DNA of 64,000 nt from Streptomyces camelliae (GCF_027625935.1 NZ_CP115300.1:558001-622000), one strand, 5' to 3'; counted from the first letter of the stretch, positions 9,237-18,325 are shown. The notes: generated by a model not told the origin, from the letters alone. A program made the numbers and translations.

Positions 9237-10153
9237 CCGGCCAGTCCGCCCGGCCCGGCCAGCAGGTCTTCCATGAGCACCGGCGACTGCTGTTCTCCGT
9301 GGCCTACCGCGTCCTCGGCAGCGCCGCCGACGCCGAGGACGCGGTCCAGGACGCCTGGATCAAGTGGTCGGCCGCCGACCGCTCGCAGGTGGCCGACCCC
9401 AAGGCGTATCTGACGCGCATCGTCTCGAACCTGGCGCTGGAGCGGCTGCGGTCCACCCGGCACAAACGGGAGACCTATGTGGGGCCGTGGCTGCCGGAGC
9501 CCATCCTGACCGGCGGGGACGCTTCCGAGGTCGTCACGGACGCCGAGTCGGTGTCGATGGCCATGCTGGTGGTGCTGGAGACGCTCAGTCCGCTGGAGCG
9601 CGCGGTGTTCGTGCTGAAGGAGGTCTTCGACTTCAGCCACGCCGAGATCGCCGAGGCGGTGGAGCGTTCCGAGGCCGCGGTGCGGCAGGCGGCGCACCGC
9701 GCACGGGAGCATGTGCGGGCCCGGCGGCCGCGCTTCGCCGCGGACCGGACGCGGCAGCGCGCGGCCACCGAGCGGTTCCTCGCCGCCTCGACCGGCGGGG
9801 ACGTCAACGCCCTGATGGAACTGCTGTCCCCCGACGTCACCCTGTGGACCGACGGCGGCGGCAAGGTCCGCCAGGCCCTGCGTCCCGTGGTGGGCGCAGC
9901 CACGGTGGCGGGCTGGTTCGCGGCCATCGGCACCGTGACCTACCAGGGCGTCGAGCCCGCCGACATGAAGGCCGACCTCCTGGAGATCAACGGCGGTCCG
10001 GGCATGGTCTTCCGCGGGCCGGACCGCGTGATCGCCACCGTCACCTTCGACTTCGACGCCGGCGGCCGTATCACCGCCATCCACAACGTGGCCAACCCGG
10101 ACAAACTCCAGGCGGTCACCGAGGGCACGACGTACGACATCGGGACGCGGTGA
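9233..10153 (+). CDS. ECF41-family RNA polymerase sigma factor (SigJ-like)
   Basis: This 306-residue protein has sigma region 2 near the start (FSVAYRVLGSAADAEDAVQD) and region 4 ending around residue 165 (FSHAEIAEAVERSEAAVRQ). A SnoaL-like C-terminal extension of about 130 residues follows. It contains the DGGGKV and NPDKL motifs that are known in ECF41 proteins to modulate activity in place of a separate anti-sigma factor. The GTG start overlaps the oxidoreductase stop, so the two are translationally coupled. It would direct RNA polymerase to a small regulon, probably including its own operon. Confidence 0.88.
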   Translation: MTGQSARPGQQVFHEHRRLLFSVAYRVLGSAADAEDAVQDAWIKWSAADRSQVADPKAYLTRIVSNLALERLRSTRHKRETYVGPWLPEPILTGGDASEVVTDAESVSMAMLVVLETLSPLERAVFVLKEVFDFSHAEIAEAVERSEAAVRQAAHRAREHVRARRPRFAADRTRQRAATERFLAASTGGDVNALMELLSPDVTLWTDGGGKVRQALRPVVGAATVAGWFAAIGTVTYQGVEPADMKADLLEINGGPGMVFRGPDRVIATVTFDFDAGGRITAIHNVANPDKLQAVTEGTTYDIGTR

Positions 10154-10183
10154 CGCCCGGCTTACGGGTGGTTCACGGACGTT

Positions 10184-10203
10184 CCGCCCGTCCGTCCGGG
10201 CGG
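10184..10203. terminator. Short GC hairpin after the sigma gene
   Basis: CCGCCCG at 10184-10190 can pair with 10197-10203 across a 6-base loop, about 30 bp after the sigma gene stop. A second register with 10201-10207 is also possible. It is plausible as a terminator but short. Confidence 0.4.
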
Positions 10204-10476
10204 GCGGCGTGGCTCGATCATCTCCCCGGGCCGTGGGCTGCGGCCGGGGAACGGATGGAGGCACATCGATGCCATCGATGAATCCCCGCTGCCGGGGGTG
10301 GGCAGGTGCGGGATGCCCGCGAACACGAGATCACGGAAGACTTCGCCGGCGAAGAGCACATCGACCACGGACATCGCCTCCGACTGGTGCCGGCACGTGA
10401 GGTGCTCAACTATGAGCACCACCTCCGAGCAATGACGAGAGTCGGTCAGTAACGACCAGATTTCCCCAGCCCAAGA
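10204..10476. other. Intergenic region without a recognised gene
   Basis: No family was recognised here. A 48-codon frame beginning GTG at 10306 and ending TAA at 10452 on the plus strand has protein-like composition but no known match. A small hairpin, GGTGCTCA pairing with TGAGCACC, lies at 10401-10420. Both could belong to the leader of the DeoR operon. Confidence 0.3.
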
Positions 10477-10492
10477 TGACTGATGTCAGTCA
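10477..10492. promoter_or_regulatory. Palindromic operator upstream of the DeoR regulator
   Basis: TGACTGATGTCAGTCA is a 7-2-7 perfect inverted repeat located 20 bp before the GTG start of the DeoR-type gene. Its position within the likely promoter suggests autoregulation of the amino-sugar operon. Confidence 0.5.
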
Positions 10493-10512
10493 TCCGGTGC
10501 TATGTTCGCTGC

Positions 10513-11298
10513 GTGACTTCACGCAAGCGCCACGCGCAGATCGTGGAATCCCTCCGCACGAGGGGGGTCGCCTCGGTGCGCGAACTCGCCGAGCGGCTCC
10601 AGGTCAGCGAGTCCACCATCCGCCGGGACCTGATCGAGCTGGACCGCAACGGCGAACTCGTGCGCACCTACGGCGGTGCCGCGCTGGCCCCGCGCGCCAC
10701 CGTGGACGCCACGGCGCAGGAGCCGGAGGAAGAGGCCCCCTTCGACGTCGTCGCAATGCGCGACCGGGCGTTGAAGGAGGCCATGGCGGAGGAGGCCGTG
10801 AAGCTCGTCGAGGACAACAGCGTGGTCGTCCTGGACATCGGAACCACACCCCGGGCGATCGCCCGGCGGCTGCGCGGGCGCCCCGTCACGGTCATCACCA
10901 GCAGCCTGGCCGTACTCGACGAACTCCGTCACGACGACGCCGTACGGCTGGTGATGCTGGGCGGCGTGCTGCGCCGCAACTATCAGTCCCTGGTCGGCTC
11001 CCTGACCGAACATGCACTGCGTCAGGTCAGCGCCGACCTGCTCTTCCTCAGCTGCACCGGGGTCCGCCCGAGCGGTCACGTGGTGGACAACATGGCGGTC
11101 GAGGCACCCCTGAAGCAGGCCATGATCGAAACGGCCGGACGGGTCGTCCTGGTCGCGGCCGAGAGCAAGTTCCCGGGCAGCGGCTCGCTGCGCGTGTGCT
11201 CGCTGTCGGACATCGACGTCCTGATCACCACCAGCGGTGCCGATCCCGACACACTCCAGCTCTGCCGAGCAGCGGGTGGAGAGGTGATGGTCACATGA
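10513..11298 (+). CDS. DeoR/AgaR-family transcriptional repressor
   Basis: This 261-residue protein has an N-terminal DeoR helix-turn-helix (residues 5-57, with VSESTIRRDLIELDRNGELVRT) and a C-terminal sugar-phosphate sensor domain of the ISOCOT fold with SLTEHALRQVSADLLFLSCTG. Such regulators release DNA when they bind a sugar phosphate. An alternative upstream start at 10483 would run through the operator, so GTG at 10513 is preferred. The following GH4 and NagB genes suggest an amino-sugar or disaccharide phosphate as inducer. The stop overlaps the GH4 start (ATGA). Confidence 0.9.
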   Translation: MTSRKRHAQIVESLRTRGVASVRELAERLQVSESTIRRDLIELDRNGELVRTYGGAALAPRATVDATAQEPEEEAPFDVVAMRDRALKEAMAEEAVKLVEDNSVVVLDIGTTPRAIARRLRGRPVTVITSSLAVLDELRHDDAVRLVMLGGVLRRNYQSLVGSLTEHALRQVSADLLFLSCTGVRPSGHVVDNMAVEAPLKQAMIETAGRVVLVAAESKFPGSGSLRVCSLSDIDVLITTSGADPDTLQLCRAAGGEVMVT

Positions 11299-12170
11299 AG
11301 TTGACCGTCCTCGGCGGCGGATTCCGCGTCCCCTACGTCTGCCAGGCCCTGCTCAGCGCCCAGGGCACCGCCCGCATCTTCGACGTCTGGCTGTACGACA
11401 CCGATCCCGCCCGCCTCAAGGCGATGGCCGAGGTGCTCGCCCGGTTCGCCGACGGCCGGCCCGACGCCCCGACCGTGACCGTCACCACGACCCTCGACGA
11501 CGCCCTGGAAGGCAGCGACTTCGTGTTCGCCGCCGTCCGGGTGGGCGCGCTCGCGGGCCGCACCTGCGACGAACGGGTCGCCCTCGACCTGAACGTCCTC
11601 GGCCAGGAGACGACCGGGCCGGGCGGTCTCGCCTACGGCCTGCCCACGATCCCCGTGATGCTCGACATCGCGCACCGCGTGCGCAGACTCGCGCCCGGCG
11701 CGTACGTCATCACCTTCACCGACCCCGCCGGGATGATCGCCGCGATCAGCCGCAACGAACGCGCGGCGATGATCCTCGACATGCGCAGCGGCACGACCGT
11801 GTCCGCCTGCCCCGAGGACGCCGTGGTGGACGTCCCGGTCACCGTCGATGCCAATGATGTGCACCCCCTCACCATCACCCAGACCGAGCTGCATCAGGCC
11901 GGGCTGATGCAGCAGGTCAAGGCGGTCGAGCGGCTCACGATCAGCGCGGCCGTCACCGGCGACCGCGCCGATGCGCTCAAGGCGTTCGCCCTCCATCCCT
12001 CGTCGATTCGGTCACGGTCGGCCGCCGGCTGCTGGACGGGGACATCCAGCGCACCCCGGAGGTCGCGGCCGTGTTCGCGGGCGGGCGGAGCCAGCCGTAC
12101 GGGGTACGGGGCGACGGCGCCCGGCACCCCCGCCCGACCCCACCCGCGGATGTCCCCTCCCACCCTTTTC
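11295..12170 (+). pseudogene. GH4 6-phospho-glycosidase, internally deleted and frameshifted
   Basis: The N terminus is a normal GH4 Rossmann start (MKLTVLGGGFRVPYV) and continues through GQETTGPGGLAYGL to FTDPAGMI. The sequence then jumps directly to the late GH4 segment (NERAAMILDMRSGTT, then AVERLTISAAVTGDRADALK). The stretch that normally carries the metal-binding Cys and His and the catalytic Tyr, by memory of the family well over 150 residues, is missing. Near 11996 one C appears lost: the frame reads HPSSIRS, while the next frame reads HPLVDSVTVGRRLLDG, the expected sequence. The restored frame has no own stop before nagB. The enzyme would normally cleave 6-phospho-glycosides with NAD and Mn; this copy cannot. 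Right boundary is approximate. Confidence 0.85.
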
Positions 12171-12187
12171 AGAACGGCAGGCCCAGC

Positions 12188-12973
12188 GTGGAAGTTGTCA
12201 TCGTTCCGGACGCCGCGGCGGGCGGCGAGCTGATCGCCGAGGCCATGGCCCAGCTGCTGCGGCGCAAGCCCGACGCCCTGCTCGGCGTGGCCACCGGCTC
12301 CACCCCGCTGCCCGTCTACCAGGCACTGGCCGCGAAGGTGCGCGCCGGCGCCGTGGACACCTCGCGGGCCCGGATCGCCCAGCTCGACGAGTACGTGGGG
12401 CTGCCCGCCGAGCACCCCGAGTCCTACCGCTCGGTGCTGCACCGCGAGGTGCTCCAGCCGCTCGGCATCACCCTGGACGCCTTCCTCGGCCCCGACGGCA
12501 CCGCCCAGGACATCCAGGCCGCGTGCGAGGCCTACGACCGCGCCCTGGCCGAGGCCGGCGGGGTGGACCTCCAGCTGCTGGGCATCGGCACCGACGGGCA
12601 CATCGGCTTCAACGAGCCGTGCTCCTCACTCACCTCGCGCACCCGGATCAAGACCCTCACCGAGCAGACCCGCATCGACAACGCCCGCTTCTTCGACGGC
12701 GACATCGAACAGGTCCCCCACCACGTCGTCACCCAGGGCATCGGCACCATCCTGGAAGCCCGCCACCTGGTACTGCTCGCCACCGGCGAGGGCAAGGCCG
12801 ACGCGGTCGCCGCCACCGTCGAGGGCCCCCTCGCGGCCCTCTGCCCGGCCTCCGCACTCCAGCTGCACCGGCACGCCACCGTCGTCGTGGACGAGGCCGC
12901 CGCCACCAAGCTCAAGCTCGCCGACTACTTCCGCCACACCTACACCCACAAACCGGACTGGCAGGGGATCTGA
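12188..12973 (+). CDS. nagB: Glucosamine-6-phosphate deaminase
   Basis: This 261-residue protein is full length for NagB, which converts glucosamine-6-phosphate to fructose-6-phosphate and ammonia. Recognisable motifs are LLGVATGSTPLPVY (phosphate binding), AQLDEYVGL (catalytic Asp) and GIGTDGHIGFNEP (active-site His). A GTG start at 12188 gives the usual N terminus VEVVIVPDA; the open frame upstream is the broken GH4 gene. Transcription from the DeoR promoter probably still reaches it through the damaged GH4 gene. Together they point to uptake and catabolism of an amino-sugar disaccharide or GlcNAc derivative. Confidence 0.92.
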   Translation: MEVVIVPDAAAGGELIAEAMAQLLRRKPDALLGVATGSTPLPVYQALAAKVRAGAVDTSRARIAQLDEYVGLPAEHPESYRSVLHREVLQPLGITLDAFLGPDGTAQDIQAACEAYDRALAEAGGVDLQLLGIGTDGHIGFNEPCSSLTSRTRIKTLTEQTRIDNARFFDGDIEQVPHHVVTQGIGTILEARHLVLLATGEGKADAVAATVEGPLAALCPASALQLHRHATVVVDEAAATKLKLADYFRHTYTHKPDWQGI

Positions 12974-13123
12974 CGTGCCCCGGCAGGCAGGGCCGTCTGC
13001 GGCGGCGGCGGAGCGGGCCGGGGCGGATACTGGCCTGGAGGGGTCCCCGACGGGCACCCGGTCGCCGTAGGGCGCCGCTCGGGCACACGGCCGGGTGGCC
13101 CCTGGACGTCGTGCGGAGGTGCG

Positions 13124-13588
13124 ATGGTCATGGTCGGTGACATCGGTGACGAGCTGCGGGCCCGGCGCGAGGGCGAGGACGGACACTGTGTGCTGCCGCA
13201 CACCGCCGACACGCGCCTGCACGCCTGGGGCACGACCCGTGAGCACTGTCTCACCGAGGCCGTACGTGCCCTGGTGGAGACCTTCGCCGATGTGTCGGAT
13301 GTGCACCCGACCGCCGTGGAACGGGTCCGACTCGCTCCCGGCGGCGACGAGGATCTGCTGGTCGCGCTGCTGAACGAGGTCGTCTACCGGCTTGAGGTCG
13401 CGGGCCGGGTGCCGGTCGACGTGGAAGTGGAGGCCACCGACGACGGCGCGGTGGAGGCACGGCTGTCGCTCGCCGGCCTCGGCGATGTCACCGTCGTCGG
13501 GGCCGCACCCAAGGGTGTCTCCTGGCAGGACCTGCACATCGGCCCGGACGCGTACGGATGGACCTGCGCGGTGATCGTGGACGTGTGA
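13124..13588 (+). CDS. Archease family protein
   Basis: This 154-residue acidic protein matches archease, the activator that speeds guanylation and turnover of RtcB RNA ligase. Typical features are the N-terminal metal-site segment HTADTRLHAWG, the central helix region DLLVALLNEVVYRLE and the C-terminal HIGPDAYGWTCAVIVDV. A second ATG lies two codons downstream. The gene converges on rtcB with only 30 bp between the stop codons, so the two partners are adjacent but not in one operon. A role in RNA repair or ligation is inferred from the family. Confidence 0.85.
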   Translation: MVMVGDIGDELRARREGEDGHCVLPHTADTRLHAWGTTREHCLTEAVRALVETFADVSDVHPTAVERVRLAPGGDEDLLVALLNEVVYRLEVAGRVPVDVEVEATDDGAVEARLSLAGLGDVTVVGAAPKGVSWQDLHIGPDAYGWTCAVIVDV

Positions 13589-13618
13589 CCGCACAGGGAC
13601 ACCCGGGGACGGCCGGCA

Positions 13619-15031
13619 TCATCCCTTGACCACTCCCAGCGGCACCAGCCGGGCGACCTTCCGGCACAGTCCCGCTCCCTCGCTCGCGGTGACCACGGCG
13701 TCGACGTCCTTGTACGCCTCCGGGGTCTCCTCCGTCAGGCCGCGCCAGGACTTCGGGCGCGCCGCGATCCCGGCCTCACGCAGCCGCGCCCGGAGCTCAC
13801 TGCCGGTGACGGTGCGTGCGGCCTGGTGCCGGCTCATGGTGCGGCCCGCGCCGTGGCAGGTCGAGTGGAAGGCGTCGCCCGCGGGCACACCGGCCAGCAC
13901 GTACGACGCCGTGCCGAGCGTGCCGGGGATCAGCACCGGCTGCCCGAACTCGCGGATGTCTTCGGGTAGTTCGGGGTGTCCGGGCGGGAAGGCCCGGGTG
14001 GCGCCCTTGCGGTGCACGCACAACCGCCGCCGCCCCCCGTCCACCGGATGGGTCTCGATCTTGGCGAGGTTGTGGGAGACGTCGTACACCAGGGACAGCC
14101 GCGCGCTCGCGGTGCGCCGGAAGACGGTGCGGGCCGCGTCGGACAGCAACTGGCGGTTCGCCCGGCCGTAGTTGGCGGCCGCGGCCATCGCCCCGAGGTA
14201 CGCCCGCCCCTCGGGCGAGTCCACCGGCGTACAGGCGAGCTGCCGGTCGGGCACGGTGATGCCGTAGCGGGCCATGGCCTGGTCCATGAACCGCACATGG
14301 TCGGTGCAGATCTGGTGCCCGAGTCCGCGGGAGCCGCAGTGGATCATCACGCAGATCTGACCCGGCCCGATCCCGAAGGCGTCCGCGGCCGGGCCGTCGT
14401 ACACCTCGGTGACCTGCTGCACCTCCAGGAAATGGTTGGCGGAGCCGAGGCTGCCGACCTGGCCGAGGCCGCGTTCCCGGGCCCGCTGTCCGACCTGTGT
14501 CACATCCGCGTCGGCGACCGCGCCGCCGTCCTCGCAGCGCAGCAGGTCGCGTTCCTCGCCATGGCCCTGTTCCACGGCGTACCGGGAGCCCCCGGCCAGC
14601 AGTCGCTCCAGCTCGCCGGGGCCGTCCGGGCGCCAGACTCCACCTGGACCGGCCCCGCGCGGGATCGCCCGGTCCAGGCCGTCCATCACGGCGGTCAGCA
14701 CCGGCCGGAACGCGTCGGCGTCGCAGTCGGCGGCCAGCAGCCGCACCCCGCACGAGATGTCGAAGCCGACACCGCCCGGCGAGACCACTCCGCCGGCGTC
14801 CACGTCGGTCGCCGCGACTCCGCCGATGGGGAACCCGTACCCCCAGTGGATGTCCGGCATGGCGTAGGAGGCGGCCACGATGCCGGGCAGCGCGGCCACG
14901 TGCACGACCTGCTCCAGGGACTGCTCCGCGTCCGCGAGCAGTTCCCGGGAGGCGAACACGATCCCGGGCACCCGCATGCCGCCGTGCGGCTCGATGCGAT
15001 AGCGGAAGGAACGTTCCTCGACCAACTCCAT
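13619..15031 (-). CDS. rtcB: RtcB-type RNA ligase
   Basis: This 470-residue protein joins RNA 2',3'-cyclic phosphate or 3'-phosphate ends to 5'-OH ends using GTP and Mn. The metal-binding motif GFDISCGVR (Cys94) and the signature [14 protein letters not shown] are present. The histidine that becomes guanylated is His393 in CHGAGRTMS. Other expected metal and GTP contacts are in [23 protein letters not shown] and [13 protein letters not shown]. Start ATG at 15031 gives MELVEERSF; the longer open frame upstream overlaps the preceding gene. It is 38 bp downstream of the phosphoribosyltransferase gene and probably in an operon with it. Confidence 0.93.
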   Translation of the reverse strand: MELVEERSFRYRIEPHGGMRVPGIVFASRELLADAEQSLEQVVHVAALPGIVAASYAMPDIHWGYGFPIGGVAATDVDAGGVVSPGGVGFDISCGVRLLAADCDADAFRPVLTAVMDGLDRAIPRGAGPGGVWRPDGPGELERLLAGGSRYAVEQGHGEERDLLRCEDGGAVADADVTQVGQRARERGLGQVGSLGSANHFLEVQQVTEVYDGPAADAFGIGPGQICVMIHCGSRGLGHQICTDHVRFMDQAMARYGITVPDRQLACTPVDSPEGRAYLGAMAAAANYGRANRQLLSDAARTVFRRTASARLSLVYDVSHNLAKIETHPVDGGRRRLCVHRKGATRAFPPGHPELPEDIREFGQPVLIPGTLGTASYVLAGVPAGDAFHSTCHGAGRTMSRHQAARTVTGSELRARLREAGIAARPKSWRGLTEETPEAYKDVDAVVTASEGAGLCRKVARLVPLGVVKG

Positions 15032-15069
15032 CGCGGTCTCCGCCCTGGCCCGCTCCGGCGCGCACGGGG

Positions 15070-15711
15070 TCACTGCCCGTGCAGCGCGGCGAGCACGTCG
15101 TCGTCCGTCAGCTGCTCGAATGCGTCGTACCACTCCCCCACGGCCAGGAACACGGCCGGCCGGTGCAGGAAGATCACCTCGTCGGCCTCGCCGCGCAGCA
15201 GGTCGGCCGCCTCCGGCGAGCACACCGGCGCCGCCAGCACCACCCGCTCCGGGGACTGCCGGCGCAGCCAGCGCAGCGCCGCACGCGCGGTGGCTCCGGT
15301 GGCCACCCCGTCGTCCACCACGATCACGGTACGGTCCCGCAGCTCGGGCGCGGGACGGCCCTGCCGGTAGCGCTCCTCCCGGCGGCGCAGCTCCGCCCGC
15401 TCCCGCTCCACCACCTCGTCCAGGTCCGCCTCGCTCAGCCCGAGATGGTCCAGGGTTCGCTCGTCGAACAGCGGAGGATCGTCCCCCGCGAGCGCCCCGA
15501 CGCCCAGCTCCTCCTGGAACGGCGCGCCGATCTTGCGCGCGACCAGCACGTCCAGCGGTGCCTCCAGCGCCCGCGCCACCTCGCGGGCCACCGTCACCCC
15601 GCCGCGTGGCAGGGCCAGCACGACCGGGTGGGTCAGCGCCCCCGCCTCCTGCCGGATGCGCAGCCGCTCGGCCAGCTCGTGCCCGGCATGGACACGATCA
15701 CGGAACCGCAT
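15070..15711 (-). CDS. Phosphoribosyltransferase family protein
   Basis: This 213-residue protein has the type I PRTase PRPP loop [14 protein letters not shown] near residues 140-155 and the upstream LPRGGVTVA element. It may be a hypoxanthine/uracil-type or ComF-like transferase, but many streptomycete copies have unknown substrates. A long hood insertion with [19 protein letters not shown] separates the two halves. It lies between the rhodanese/CBS gene (32 bp upstream) and rtcB, in a set often grouped with stress or dormancy genes in streptomycetes; that grouping is recalled, not shown here. Confidence 0.8.
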   Translation of the reverse strand: MRFRDRVHAGHELAERLRIRQEAGALTHPVVLALPRGGVTVAREVARALEAPLDVLVARKIGAPFQEELGVGALAGDDPPLFDERTLDHLGLSEADLDEVVERERAELRRREERYRQGRPAPELRDRTVIVVDDGVATGATARAALRWLRRQSPERVVLAAPVCSPEAADLLRGEADEVIFLHRPAVFLAVGEWYDAFEQLTDDDVLAALHGQ

Positions 15712-15743
15712 GCCCTGCTCCTTCCAGGCCGTCGCCGGGTTGC

Positions 15744-16451
15744 TCACCCGGCCGTGGTGTGCGGTCGTACGACGGCTTGTTCGAGGCGCTCGCGCTCCAG
15801 CAGCCCGATGAGCCGTCCTTCCGGGTCCGTGACGGGCACCGCCTCGGTGCCGGACCGGACCATCCGGGCCAGGAGCGGGCCGAGGGGCGCGTCGGCCCGC
15901 ACGGTCGTCGGCCCCGGCCGCAGGACGTCCCCGACCACGCCGCCGCCACCGGCCTCGGCGTCCTCGCGGTCCAGCAGGCCCACGACCACCTGTTCGGCGT
16001 CGACCACCGCGGCGAACCGGTGTCCGGTCTCGTCCAGCATGTCCACGGCGTCGTCGAGGGGCTGGTCGACGGTGCACAGGGGCGCGGTGTGGTCGGCCAC
16101 ATCTCCGGCGAAGGCGGTGTCCGCCGCCCAGCCCTCGCGCGGCAGTCCGGCCGCCAGCCAGTCGGCCTTGCCGGGCGCGTAGTCGTACACCTGCCGAAAG
16201 CCGAGCTGCCGCAGCCGGGCGGCGGCGCGGGGACTCAGATCGCACAGGGCGTCGGCGCAGTACACGACGACCGGCCGCCCGGGATCGAGCCAGTCACGCG
16301 CCCGCGTGTCCAGCTCACGCAGCCCGATACGCAGCGCGCCCGGCAGGTGGGCCTGCTCGTACGGCTCGCTCGGGAGCACCTCGACGAGCTGGGCCATGTC
16401 CTGCTCCACGAGCCGGAACACCTCCTGCCGGTCGAACAGCCGGACGGACAT
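15744..16451 (-). CDS. Rhodanese-like and CBS-domain fusion protein
   Basis: This 235-residue cytoplasmic protein has an N-terminal rhodanese domain of about 105 residues (QAHLPGALRIGLREL, then VVVYCADALCDLS with a candidate catalytic Cys). It is followed by two CBS motifs between about residues 125 and 230 (CTVDQPLDDAVDMLDE and GTEAVPVTDPEGRLIGLLE). CBS pairs usually bind adenosine nucleotides, so the protein may sense energy status while handling sulfur or acting as a scaffold. It is the first gene of the minus-strand set that continues into the PRTase and rtcB. Confidence 0.8.
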   Translation of the reverse strand: MSVRLFDRQEVFRLVEQDMAQLVEVLPSEPYEQAHLPGALRIGLRELDTRARDWLDPGRPVVVYCADALCDLSPRAAARLRQLGFRQVYDYAPGKADWLAAGLPREGWAADTAFAGDVADHTAPLCTVDQPLDDAVDMLDETGHRFAAVVDAEQVVVGLLDREDAEAGGGGVVGDVLRPGPTTVRADAPLGPLLARMVRSGTEAVPVTDPEGRLIGLLERERLEQAVVRPHTTAG

Positions 16452-16693
16452 GACGGCACCTCCCTCCGGTGTCCCGTCCGAGTACCCGCGCGACACCTCA
16501 CGACACCGGACATGCCCCTCCGGCGTCCCGGCCGCGGTGGTCCGCCGTCATCGAGAGCCGCTGCCGGCGCATGATCACGGTGGCCGGACGTTCCTCGTCC
16601 CGCACACGCGGCCGGCGGCGCGGTGCGGCAGACAGCCTGGGCGCAGGGGGCGACACTGGTGGCAGTACACCTGCGTTCCGGGAGGAGTACGGC

Positions 16694-17536
16694 ATGGCCG
16701 GGTCCGGCTCCGGCGGTACGGAGGACGTGGCGGGCGGCAAGTCCCGGTTCGACGACATCTACGACCGGCCGGATCCGCGCATGTACTTCGGGCGGCTGGC
16801 CCCCTTGGAGTACGAGATCCCGCACCACGCCCAGCCGGTCTTCCGGCAGGCCTCCGCCGAGCGGGCCGCGTTCGACGACGGCTGCCCCGGCCGGCCGGCG
16901 GTGCTGGACGTGTGCTGTTCGTACGGGATCAACGCCGCACTGCTCAACCATGACGTGACGCTGGCGGAGATGTACGAGCGGTACACGTCCCCCGCCCGTC
17001 AGGCCATGCCGACGACGGAACTGGCGGCGCAGGACAAGGAGTTCTATGCCGGGCGCCGCCGGCCGGACGCGGTGCCGGTGTTCGGCCTGGACGTCGCGGC
17101 CCCCGCCGTCCGGTACGCGCTTGAGGTGGGTCTGCTGGACGCCGCCTTCACCGACGATCTGGAACAGGCCCCGCCCGGTCCCGCGCTGAGCCGCGCGCTC
17201 GCCGAGGTCGGCCTGATCACGCTGACGGGCGGCGGCAGCTACATCACCGCCCGCACGTTCACGGCGCTGCTGGACGGTGCCCGCAGGCCGGTGTGGATCA
17301 GCGCGTTCGTGCTGCGCACGGTGTCGTACCAGCCGATCGTCCGGGCACTGGACGGGTACGGTCTGCGCACCACACTCGATGTCTCACGCACCTACCCGCA
17401 GCGCCGCTTCACCGACGAGCGGGAACAGCGGTATGCGATCACGGCGGTACGGGCACTGGGCCATGACCCCGCCGGGCGCGAGGAGAGCGGCCGTTTCCAC
17501 AGCCTGCACTACGAGTCCCGCCCTGGTGCGCGGTGA
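16694..17536 (+). CDS. SAM-dependent methyltransferase-like protein
   Basis: This 280-residue protein has an unusual motif I, AVLDVCCSYGINAALL at about residues 72-87, followed by a long second half (FGLDVAAPAVRYALEVGLLD, then LITLTGGGSYIT) that looks like a Rossmann methyltransferase fold. I recall similar streptomycete proteins annotated as class I methyltransferases, but the usual GxGxG is absent, so catalysis is uncertain. The ATG at 16694 has a strong GGAGGAG ribosome site. It has no operon partner; a small hypothetical gene converges on it from the right. Confidence 0.6.
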   Translation: MAGSGSGGTEDVAGGKSRFDDIYDRPDPRMYFGRLAPLEYEIPHHAQPVFRQASAERAAFDDGCPGRPAVLDVCCSYGINAALLNHDVTLAEMYERYTSPARQAMPTTELAAQDKEFYAGRRRPDAVPVFGLDVAAPAVRYALEVGLLDAAFTDDLEQAPPGPALSRALAEVGLITLTGGGSYITARTFTALLDGARRPVWISAFVLRTVSYQPIVRALDGYGLRTTLDVSRTYPQRRFTDEREQRYAITAVRALGHDPAGREESGRFHSLHYESRPGAR

Positions 17537-17560
17537 CGGCGCGGCGGGACTTCCCCGGGT

Positions 17561-17773
17561 TCAGCGCGCGCAGCCGACGTCCAGTACTTCGATCACGTCG
17601 CCGTGCACGGTGTAGACGAGCCAGCACCACTCACCGAACGCCGCGGCCAGGTTCGGGGCCGAGGTCTCCGAGTCCCGGGTGACCGCGTCGATGAGCGTGA
17701 TGATCTCCTCGTGCGTCTCGTCCGGCACGTCGAAGAGCACGTCGGCAGCCTGTTGGATCAGTTCGACTCGCAT
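17561..17773 (-). CDS. Small hypothetical protein
   Basis: This 70-residue acidic protein (MRVELIQQAADVLFDVP at the start, EVLDVGCAR at the end) has no domain I recognise. The coding frame has good codon bias and a plausible start at 17773. It converges with the methyltransferase-like gene, 24 bp apart. Confidence 0.5.
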   Translation of the reverse strand: MRVELIQQAADVLFDVPDETHEEIITLIDAVTRDSETSAPNLAAAFGEWCWLVYTVHGDVIEVLDVGCAR

Positions 17774-17948
17774 GGCACCCCCGCGGGCGGGCAGCAACCA
17801 TTCCTCGTCACCACCATAGAGCCGCTCGCGGACGACCGTGCACGCCGAGGAATGCCGACCAGGAGGTCGGCGCTGCGCGGTTTCCCACCCCGACCGACGG
17901 GCACCCGGAGCCGGGACCGCGCGGCAGAACACACAGGAAGTCCTGACC

Positions 17949-18080
17949 ATGACCGACGATGTTCACCGGACGATGCTGGAGCAGGGCCTGCTCGACCCCA
18001 CCACGCCGCGCATGACGGAGTCGATCCCGGAGGAGGAAGAGGAACACGCGGACGCCTTCTCCAGCCTGCTGGAGACCTGA
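17949..18080 (+). CDS. Short acidic peptide
   Basis: A 43-codon frame starts with ATG at 17949 behind an AGGAAG ribosome site. The product is strongly acidic with the run PEEEEEHADAF near its C terminus and no signal or membrane segment. I do not recognise the family. It may be a genuine small protein, since the start and ribosome site are well placed, but no conservation can be tested here. Its stop is followed by a near repeat of its last codons (GCTGGAGACCTGA occurs twice, at about 18068-18098). Confidence 0.45.
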   Translation: MTDDVHRTMLEQGLLDPTTPRMTESIPEEEEEHADAFSSLLET

Positions 18081-18109
18081 AACCTGCTGGAGACCTGACC
18101 CGCGCCCGT

Positions 18110-18325
18110 TCACTCACCCGCCGTCCAGGCCTGCGGCCCACCACCGCGCCATTCGATCAGGTCGGGATCGTCGACCGTCGTATTGGACTTGGGCAGGCCC
18201 CTTCGGCGCAGAAACTCGATCACATCGAGCAGGTGATACGCGGTACCGACGAACTCACCGCCGACCGTGACCCGCCGACCGCCGTCGGGCCCCGGCGGCT
18301 GCACAACCACAGGCGCGCCTTCCAT
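18110..18325 (-). CDS. Small hypothetical protein
   Basis: This 71-residue protein contains a short hydrophobic-charged centre (GTAYHLLDVIEFLRRRGL) and ends in WRGGGPQAWTAGE. It resembles small conserved streptomycete proteins of unknown function. The ATG at 18325 and codon bias support it. It lies 104 bp from the next minus-strand gene upstream. Confidence 0.5.
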   Translation of the reverse strand: MEGAPVVVQPPGPDGGRRVTVGGEFVGTAYHLLDVIEFLRRRGLPKSNTTVDDPDLIEWRGGGPQAWTAGE

